Shown in pieces: positions 19,902-29,200 of a stretch of DNA of 64,000 nucleotides. Source of the stretch: Owenia fusiformis (taxonomy: Eukaryota; Annelida; Polychaeta; Sabellida; Oweniidae). Where the stretch lies: NCBI GenBank assembly GCA_903813345.2, contig CAIIXF020000008.1, positions 28,894,005-28,958,004 on the forward strand, given 5' to 3'. The position numbers and the translations under genes were made by a program. Position 1 is the stretch's first letter; each line of letters starts with the position of its first letter. Below the pieces are notes generated by a model, which worked only from the letters and a program-made list of their open reading frames with translations, was not told the origin of the DNA and did no database searches.

Positions 19902-22900
19902 CTGAAGAAGTTAAAGTATTTGGTTTTACGTTTTAGCGAAGATAAACTGACATACATACCAGGTAATTAAATGCCAAACTTGGGGTCTTAGTTGATAATA
20001 ACTAATTAAACCTAAAGCCTTAAAAATGATGTTCTGGAATATACTCATATAAGGTACAGGGTGATCCAAAAAAACAGAACCCACAAATCTTTGAATAAAT
20101 GGCTAAAGTACTGCTTTTTGGGTCACCCTGTAGAATATTCTCATCACATCTTTTTTTCAATGCAAAAGTCTGAATAAAATCATTTTCATGATCATTGATC
20201 ATCTGATGGGAGGAGTAACAAATATCACAAAGCGTATTGTTTATCTACCATATACCAACATTTAAAGTACGGTAAAACATGACTTATCCAACATGTAAGT
20301 CAATGGGAGATAACAATTTTGGGACAGAGAAAAAGTGTTCACATTGAGAGGTGTTTGGATAAGAGAGGCATTCAGATATACATGTTTCCTGTACTGTCTA
20401 ACTCTGACCCTATGTTTCCCCTTTAAAGTTCTCAAAAAAACCGAAACCATTTTGCCATTCTAGTCTGTAATTACATGTGCTAAAGCCAGCTGTTTGTGGG
20501 GAAGAACCGGACCAAGCAAGACTGAATAATGAATGAATAAATGCAAAGAGCTCTCAGATCTCAAACTCATGAGCTCATGATTATGGCATCAGCACTAAGC
20601 CAATCAAGTTTAGTGCTTTAGACCCCTCGGCCAAAGACAATGTCAATAATACTCACCGAGTTCATATTAAGGCTTCTCATTCCAAGTAAAATATCATCTT
20701 GGCCATCTTCAATCTTTCTTTCAGCATTATAGTCCACATCTGGTAGTATAGGTTCAGTGGCTAGGGTGCTTCTATACAGACGACTTCCAGCTGAATTATC
20801 ACGTTCATCTAACTGTCGTCTTGCCTCTAAAGTAAGAGATATGAAGTAAATTAATCTTCTTACAATTTGATGACAGGGCTTTTATTGTTCACCTTTTTCA
20901 GATTAAAACAGAGACATATGAAAAAATATAATACTACATGAAAAGTTATTTTGTGTCTCTGATTAAAAGTTCCCCTCAGCAACATGCATTGATTGTGAAA
21001 CCATCAACAACATATCTTGGTTATATGTACAGAATAAAAAAAACCAAGACAATGTTTGAAAAAACACAAACCCTAATTTCAAATGGGCCATTAAACCAAA
21101 TAGAGCATTACATTACTCCTCTATCAAGGAGTAAAAACACATACAACTGTAATCTTTATGAGAAAGAAGAAACAACATATGAAAAACTTAAAACCAATCA
21201 TATCATATCAAATTATATGAAACATCAACTGTATTAAATACATCAAGAGATCATCTAATACAGTGCTTAAATGAATAAATGCAAGCAGCTTATGCATCGT
21301 GAACTCATCGTCTTATGGTAATGGCGACAGCGCCTAGTTTAGTGTGTTCAGTGCTCTAGACCACTCGGCCAACTTGAGAGCGCCAAAAAAAGTTGTTTCA
21401 TCAGCCAATTCATGGGCTTTCAACAGGTTGAATGCCCATGGCCAATCTGACAGAACAAGGAAGAAAAAATAAAATTGGACGAACCAGTATTTGTGATATC
21501 AGCATCTCTCCACGATGTGTATGCTGAGGCCTGACTTCGGTATCCATTACTGCTGTAGCTACGCCTTGTTGGAGACAGCACTGAATGGTCATCGGTGATA
21601 CAGCTCTCAGAACGATCCAGAATACCCTTGAAGTGTTGCACGAACCATTCATGTGCAAAGTTACCTGCATTAAGATTTTAACAATTGTGTTCATATACAG
21701 TATCACGCCCGGTGATCGTAGAATTGGGACGGAGGGGGGAGCAGGCAATTTCTGCTAGAAATTTCAACAAATCTGGACGATTTATTTTTTAAAGAAGAAG
21801 TTTACTATTGAATTGCTAAATAAATAGGCTCATGGTATTGTAAAATATGTTAGGTATTCTAGGATTTTTTTTCAACCGATACTCTTTTAGGGTATAAGAT
21901 CTATTAAAAAAGGCGCAACGCACCAACGTGCAAAAGTCAGTGTTGTTGCTATAAATGAAGCAACAATGGTGTACATGACCTGTAATAAATACTTGTAAGT
22001 GACATTATAGTCACAAAATTAATGTTATTGCTGACTTTGTAAAATAAGTTTCCATAGGTGAAATAAAAAATAATCGAAAATAATTTTGGGACGGAGGGGG
22101 GGAGCAATATGTATTAAGACATGATACATATTGCTCCCCCCCTCCGTCCCATAATTATTTTCGATTATTTTTTATTTTACGTATTGAAACTTATTTTATA
22201 AATTCAGCAATGGCATTAATTTAGTTATGATATCGTCACTTACAAGTATTTAATACAGGTCGTGTAGACCATTGTTGCTTGATTTATTAGCTAAAACGTT
22301 GATTTGTGTCTGTTGGTTGCCTCGCGCCTTTTTTAATAGATCTCATATCTTAGATGCCTATCGTTTCAGAAAAAATCCCAGAAGACCTAACATATTTTAC
22401 CATACCGTGCGCCTATCAATTCAGCAATTCAATAGTAAACTTTTTCTTGAAAAAATAAATCTCTCAGATTTGTTGAATTTTCTAGCAGAAATTGCCTGCT
22501 CCCCCCTCCGTCCCATTTTCACGATCACCGGGCGTGAGTATACCTTGCCTATATACTGTAATTGGCATATGTTTTACATTGAACATTCTGTAAATCTGTT
22601 ATTGTCAATTTAAATCTTCAGTACATGTCAATGAGCTTTTCTTCATGTCTAAAACAATAGTACACCTGCATGTTAATATTTTTTGAAATAATTAACATTT
22701 GTTGAGCAAATGAAAAGCATTTGATGATCTGACTAATGTATGACATTTAATGAATGTACAAATAAATGACATTTGATAGTTAAAGCATGAATGAATGAAT
22801 TGAGAAGAGAAAGCAGGAAGTTCAACAAAAACAATAAACAACGCCATGGCTTAGTAATTACCTTGAAGAGTAAGTGTTCCAGTCTTCATAAAAACTGTGA

Positions 22901-23153
22901 ACGTGATATCATCAGTCTTCAACATCACTTTCTCCACACCTGACGTTCGATCCTTCAAGCTTTTGTATGCATATAAGGATGTAGGGTAGTTGTCTGGATG
23001 TTGCAGTATATTCACCCATGTTGAAGCCAATGTTGTCGAGCCGTGTTTCTGAACATGTTTAACAGAGATTGCATGCTTCAAATCGACAAATACCTGCTCC
23101 CCTCTTTTATCGTACAAAAACTTGCGGATGTATTCTTCTAAGACTGCTTCCAT
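19341..23153 (-). CDS. PLD-like domain protein, complete, 4 coding exons, 400 aa
   Basis: Exons 23153-22862, 21664-21485, 20826-20657 and 19901-19341 join in phase to 1203 nt with stop TAA. The N-terminal 160 residues (MEAVLEEYIRKFLYDKRGEQ at the start; TGTLTLQG-NFAHEWFVQHF across the first junction) match no family I can name. Residues about 161-215 are polar and Ser/Arg/Asp-rich. The last 185 residues have the order of one phospholipase-D-like half-domain: KVYIVSPFMDADRLADVAEI, then TFHAKFIATTKDG (HxK), then VLVTSANFHGSHF. The Asp expected four residues after the HxK lysine is Thr, with an Asp two residues later, so activity is uncertain. With one half-domain a working enzyme would need to dimerise. 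No signal peptide or membrane segment is seen. Role unknown. Confidence 0.8.
20057..20130. mobile_element. 74-bp mariner-type MITE
   Basis: CAGGGTGATCCAAAAA at left, TTTTTGGGTCACCCTG at right, TA on both sides. It lies in an intron of the PLD-like gene. Confidence 0.75.
20657..20826 (-). CDS. PLD-like gene, exon 3
   Basis: Two bases plus 56 codons: ARRQLDERDNSAGSRLYRST, then acidic DVDYNAERKIEDGQDDILLG. Acceptor TTTAG, donor GTGAGT. Confidence 0.75.
21485..21664 (-). CDS. PLD-like gene, exon 2
   Basis: Phase 1 in and 1 out: NFAHEWFVQHFKGILDRSES then a Ser/Tyr/Arg-rich stretch. Donor GTTCGT is poor. The acceptor is only 39 bp from the palindromic element at 21704. Confidence 0.75.
21704..22536. 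mobile_element. 833-bp near-perfect palindromic transposon, TSD AGTAT
   Basis: Ends CACGCCCGGTGATCGT and ACGATCACCGGGCGTG, flanked by AGTAT. The arms match over about 400 bp each and meet at a short loop near 22105-22120. The word GGGACGGAGGGGGGAGCA occurs both near each outer end and again at the centre, so four times in inverted pairs. No coding content. It lies in intron 1 of the PLD-like gene. Confidence 0.85.
22862..23153 (-). CDS. PLD-like gene, exon 1
   Basis: 97 codons plus one base, ATG at 23153, donor GTAATT. It includes KHVQKHGSTTLASTWVNILQ and ends TGTLTLQ. Confidence 0.8.
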
Positions 23154-23574
23154 GGTATCAGGTCAAAACAGATGGACAAAGGGTCACCACTGGAAGACGA
23201 AGTACATATGTTAAATGTGGATGTTCAATGTTCATGTAGATACATGTACATTGTACCTACCACAATTGTCACGATAAATATAAACTTGGGAGGTGTCAGT
23301 GTACAAGTGTACCATACATGTATTTGGGAGGTAAACTTTCACTGTTGATACATGTATGAATTTGAACATATATTTCTAGGGTACTGTAGAACTGGAATAT
23401 GCAAATAATGAGACTGAAAGTAGGCTTAGAGACAGGGAGGCAATGTGGTCAATGTACAGGGTGTCCTGAAAGTATGGGGCCCCCCTAGGCAGACATATGG
23501 ACAACATCTCCATCCTCTAATACTGGAGGTAAACCAGAGTGGTGAGGCAGAGACATATAAAACAGATCTGGCAC

Positions 23575-23844
23575 GAAAAATTCCGAACGGAATGCGTGAC
23601 ATATACGTAATTCGCGTGAAAAGTCCGAACGAAATGCGTACGTTTTTTTTCCCGCGTTCGTATTTTTGCTGTGTAGACGATCTTTTTTAGAAATTTTTCT
23701 ACAGAAATATTTTTGCTTGACAATTACCAGGTAAAATGCGTATTTGCGTGACATTTTCTGTCATGCAAAAATAACTGGCGTGACTTCAAATTCTTCAGCA
23801 AATGCGTGACAAATACGCAAATTGCGGGACAGTTGACAGGCCTG
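23575..23844 (+). repeat. CGT-rich dispersed repeat, copy A
   Basis: 270 bp, about 97% identical to 39481-39749. It is dense in GCGTGACA and ACGTA words. The right end AGTTGACAGGCCTG is shared by both copies. Confidence 0.8.
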
Positions 23845-23849
23845 CTTAA

Positions 23850-24860
23850 ATGTAATTTGCTTGGAATATTTTAGGAATGGAAGCTATAAAATGTAGGTGA
23901 CATACATGTACGTGTATTTGTTTGTTGACTTGTTAGGCTTTTCACAATATATATATCATCAACGTATCGCCCCATGTCCGAGAATGTCCCTATGTATGCT
24001 AGATCTACATTGTACTTGACTGTATAGTTGTTATTTCAAAGACACAACTCTGATTTGTTTGGTGAGTTCAGAAGGAGTGAAGACAAAGCTCTCTCTCAAG
24101 AAGTGAAGTTGATCAAATGTAAAGGGTAAGACTGATAGTGAAACACAAATGACACAGACACTCAGACAGAAGAAAATGAAAATAAACAAGAATTGATACC
24201 ATGGCAACTATTTAGTTCAACAATTGATGTGAAATATATCATACATATTTACAAGTACTGTTTTTAATGGAATATATTATATATATTTCTTAAAATCACT
24301 GAATATCTTACCCTAATAATATAAGCAACTGTACAACAATGATAAAAAAGTGAATTCAAAAACCTAAAATTGTTTTGGTAATTTTATTTCCTCTCAATTT
24401 GAAGAGCTACTTTGACCTAATTAGTTTATCCCCGGGGTGAACAAATAGACTATGCAAATTGTATGCACTGTGTTTTAAGAGTATTAACTTGGTTATACAT
24501 ATATATTTATATCCCATACTACACAACTATATATGTAGAGTTGTTAAACTTGGTGGATAAGATTTTGATTTAAAAAATAACCATAGTTTTACACAAAACG
24601 AAAACAATATCTTGATTGATGGACCCCTTCTAAATATATGTGATTGGTGATTATAACGTATTACTTTATCATGTATATTGACTGAAATACACAGAAAAAT
24701 ATTTAAAGAATAAAGTATGTTAAATGAAGTTTTTAGATCTAAAGTATTAAGACTGCTGTTGTGATTTTAATTTTTCAACTCTTTACCGAATCATGTTGTT
24801 CTGAATTTCAAGGGGTCTATTTGTTTATGATGGAAAGTTCTACAGACTACCTGTTGGATT
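23850..24860. other. Intergenic DNA between the divergent PLD-like gene and the foldback element
   Basis: Apart from a partial GAAGTGAAGT-family fragment at about 24060-24130, nothing was recognised. Confidence 0.4.
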
Positions 24861-24865
24861 TTTGT

Positions 24866-26155
24866 CACAGGGGCTTGTCTCGAGGCGTCGGGCAAGCCCT
24901 CCGATGAATCTACTGCTTATAATAGTATTAAGGGTGGTCGGTTTTGATGCTACCTGAAATTTGTAGAAAATGATTGTTAGATATATCAAGTATATATGGA
25001 ATCCTTTCAATAATCGACATGCTGATTCAAACAACACTAAAGAGTAAACTTACCTAAAATGGTAGCAATCCATCCACTTGTTGCTGAGAAATCTGAATAA
25101 TTTGTTAAGAAGTGATTACACTGCAAGTACCGAATTTTTTTGCAGCCAAATTATTACCTCCAGAGTCGATTTCTTCCCCAAGACACGTCCACTGTTAAAA
25201 ATTGGTAGTTCCTAGAGTTCTTTGTTTCCTTAGGTTCATTCCCGTATGTTATTTTTAACGAAGGACAGCCTATAACGACTGCTATACGCAAAAAGATGCA
25301 TGAAATTAAGTTTCGAAACTGAAAGTTGAAAAATGGCGACTTTCCCGTGTTCTATGCGCATGCGCAGCGCATGCGCAAAAATGAAAGTACTTCATTCCCA
25401 CAATTCAGAAGGATTCGAATTACTTTTCGGCGGTTGGATCGGTACCAAATGAAAGATTATTGCCAAGGAACGGAAAACATATTTCGAAAATGAGAGTAAT
25501 TTGTTTTATCACTAAAGGAAAATATTCCCGCAATATTAGGTGCATCATGGGAATGGACTGGTGTGAAATAATGAACGCAAGTGACATCTATCTAGAAAAA
25601 TATGTGGTCATTGCGCATGCGTTCATATAATATGAACTAATCAAATTGCTGGATTGAACGCAACTGCGCATGGAACACATTTTCAGTTTCGAAACATAAT
25701 TTCATGCATCTATTTTGCGTATAGCAGTCGTTATAGGCTGTCCTTCGTTAAAAATAATATACGGAAATGAACCTAAGTAAACAAAGAACTCTAGGGACTA
25801 CCGATTTTTAACAGTGGACGTGTTTTGAGGAAGAAATCGACTCTGGAGCTAACAATTTGAGGGTGAAAATTGTCGTGTTTTGCATTTTCAATTAAATTTA
25901 ATCACTTCCTTACATGTTCTTCACACATCTCAGCAACTAGTGGATGGATTGCTACCATTTTAGGTAAGTTTACTCTATAGTGTTGTTTGAATCAGCATGT
26001 CGATTATTGAAAGGATTCCATATATTTTTACTTGATATATCTAACAATCATTTTCTACAAATTTCAGGTAGCATCAAAACCGACCACCCTTAATACTATT
26101 ATAAGCAGTAGATTCATCGGAGGGCTTGCCCGACGCCTCGAGACAAGCCCCTGTG
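24866..26155. mobile_element. 1290-bp foldback DNA transposon, 8-bp TSD ATTTTTGT
   Basis: Ends CACAGGGGCTTGTCTCGAGG and its complement, flanked on each side by ATTTTTGT (24858-24865 and 26156-26163). The arms are about 460-475 bp at high identity. The centre of about 355 bp is not inverted and holds NRF1-type boxes. The 8-bp duplication and CACAGGGG end suggest a hAT-like origin. No transposase. Confidence 0.85.
25355..25377. promoter_or_regulatory. Two adjoining NRF1-type boxes
   Basis: TGCGCATGCGCA at 25355-25366, followed at once by GCGCATGCGCA. A third, TGCGCATGCGT, lies at 25612-25622. They match the palindromic NRF1 consensus. Binding is inferred from sequence only. Confidence 0.5.
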
Positions 26156-26251
26156 ATTTTTGTTAATTTTCTGGATTATACTCACTTTTATACCACTTGA
26201 TAACACGACACCACAACAAAGGCAATTTGTTGATTCTCCAGGAAGACAAAG

Positions 26252-29200
26252 ATGCCTAGAGGAAGGGCTAAAAGGTATCAAATTATCTAGCTACATGTAG
26301 AAAAATCTAGATAATTTTTCAATATTTATTTCACTTTTCAACTTTCAGTCAGATTTATTTCATTTTTGACCTTAATTTAATTCATTTAACATGAATCAAG
26401 GTTTTATCAATATCATGGATTTGAAGAGAACTCCTTTCATGTCCATCGAGTCTTTTTAGTAGCGTATATATACAGGGGTTTCACTAGGGCGAAGGGGTGT
26501 AATGTCGACGTGTGGGGTAATGTCGACATAATAGACGGGGTAACTTCGACACTTACGTATTAGAAGTAGAATTTCCGTTTTCCGCCATGTTTGATTTCTG
26601 GAAAAATTAAAATCTCGCGAGATCTCGATCCATGCGAGAACAAAAACATGGCTTCCCCCTAGATCAGAAATTAGAGCAAATAAACAACAAGGTGTCGAAG
26701 TTACCCCACATGTCGAAGTTACCCCAAAACGGTGTCGACGTTACACCCCTTCGCCCTAGAATTTCTCACAACAGGCAAAATTAATGGAAATCATAAATAT
26801 TGCATGGAAAACGTCCCTAAAACAGGCTATTTTGTGAAAACAACCGGTGATAATTGCCTGCTGCCCCTGATAAAGCTCTCTTGAAAGGGCATGATATAGC
26901 TTAATTAGCAGATGTATGATGATTGGAATTAGATATATCATGTACGTCGATGATCTACATTAATTAATGATTATTAATAATTTGTAAGAGGCTAATACTA
27001 ACTGTTTCAAGCAAATATATAACCATTGCTAGATTATTCAATTGTCTAATGAAACATGTCGTAAATTTCCCTGATATTTTAAATGGATTATGAATTTAAC
27101 TTTCTTTGCTGGCCTAATTTAGCTTTATCCAAAGGTAAATAGAACCACTTGCAAAGTCAAGCTTAGTCTTAAAGGCAGAATCAGATCATCAGATCTATAT
27201 CTAAAAATGAAACCCTTATCGCCAGACATTTAAGGAATCTGAATGCAATAAAACTGGTGATAATATTATAAGGCATGTTTGAATCATATGCTGACAGCTG
27301 TGTACTTTCAAATAGAAAAAGTGTTATGTGATTGAAAATCAGATTGTTTGTAGACAAATTTGTGCATGTACAGGGGTGTTCTCAGGATTTTTTCAAGTGG
27401 GTGCATCTAGTCGTCTACATCTAAAAAACATATAGCTTGCACGTGAAGCCTATACTAGCACCCCCCCACTTGAGTACACCCATAATACACATGCTTTGTA
27501 TCTAACTGTACATGAAAGCATTCATAGGTAGAATAGTAAATGCAACTGATTCAATTATTATGACTGCACATAAATACAAATGTTGATAATTATTTTTCAG
27601 GACGAGAATAGATGATAATGGAGTTAAACATCATATTCCAATGACCAATGCTGAAAGGTAGGTTCAAGTCACATTATATGTGTTAATTGTTAGTAATACG
27701 ATAGGCTTGATATCTTGCTTTCATAACATCTACTTGCGTTGTTACCAAGTTCTGCCGAAAATACTCAGTCACAATATCTTCTCACATTTTTGGTGCAGCA
27801 TTTACATCTCTGAAATCACATTTGCATAGTGTTTGCCTTTTTTCTCAAAAAATGGACCCACATCTTTTTATTTCAAAAATAGACCCATTTCAAGGTAATT
27901 TTTAAAAACAAGACCTACTTCCAGCGATTTTTTTTCAAAAACAGTACCCAGTTTAAGGATTTTACAAAAAGTAGACCCAGTTCAAGGGATTTTTTCATCA
28001 AAATGGGACCCACATCTAGGCATTTTTCAGCAATTTTACTTCCAAATTTGCAATTGCCTATGTTGCAATTGTACTTCTACATTTGCTTTACTTACGTTGC
28101 AATTGTACTTCTACATTTGATTTGCCGATGTTGTTATTGTACTTTCACATTTGCAATGCCTATGTTGTAATTGTAATTCTAAAATTGAGATGCCTATGTT
28201 GTTTTTGCATTTCCGGATTTGCAAAACCTAGGTACTATTTGGCATAGCTTAACAACATTTGTATACTTGAACATCTACATTTACCAAGTATTAGGTGGTA
28301 ACCAACATCCAGCATAACAACCATTTTGAGGGGTGGGGCATACTGTACTTGCCCCTTGATCTGACCTCCTGTACTTAAAAACATAATTTAGTTTTGAAGT
28401 TTGTTTTTGAAAGAAAATTCTGGTACAGTTGGGGACATAAATAAATGACAGGTGGATTTGCTGAAGTGAGGATTTCCCATGTTAAAAAAAGAGAATTTAC
28501 AAGAGGCCATAAATCAGTGGATGAGATTATACAAAATGTAAAATAAACAAATTTTAAGGGATATGTATCTAGACAATATTGGAAATTATGGGCTTTCAGA
28601 CCACCATAATTAGGAAATGGTGATCGAAAATCGACCTGTCATTTATTTTTGTCCCCAACTGTATCTGATGACCCAGTTTTTTGGCTTTAAATTGCAAAAA
28701 GATGTATCAGCTTGAAATACCTGTAATTCTGAATATAAGAAAAGAAAGGGGCTTTACTTTTGATGGGCTAATAGGTACTGCACTACTGAACATACACATT
28801 ATTGTAAGGGATTAAATCTACCTTGAATCCTGTACAGTTTCTGTTTTGTTGTTATCGTTTTGGCTAAATGCTGTTAAATCAATTTTCATTCAGAAGATCC
28901 ACTTATATGGCTTATTTTCCTTAAAATTCCAAATATAGAACATGTGTTGGATCTAACGATTAAAGACCCTGTTTGAACTCTATTCTTTAATCATTTGTAT
29001 TACTTAGGTATTACACATGGCAGTGATCTCCCCATGTCACTTTTACCCAGGGGGGGGGGGGGCTACTTGAAACCAAAGGCCTCCCAGTTGGCACCCTGCA
29101 TAGCCAATTTTTTAAAGACTTTTTTTAAGAAAAATTGTTGCACTCAGTTTTTTCGGGGAGACCACTGCATGGTATACCTACCCTCATAAATGTGAAGGCG

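Noticed and set aside
22272-22613. 113-codon plus-strand frame over the palindromic element
   Set aside because: It covers palindrome arm sequence, has no domain, and is antisense to an intron of a well-supported gene.
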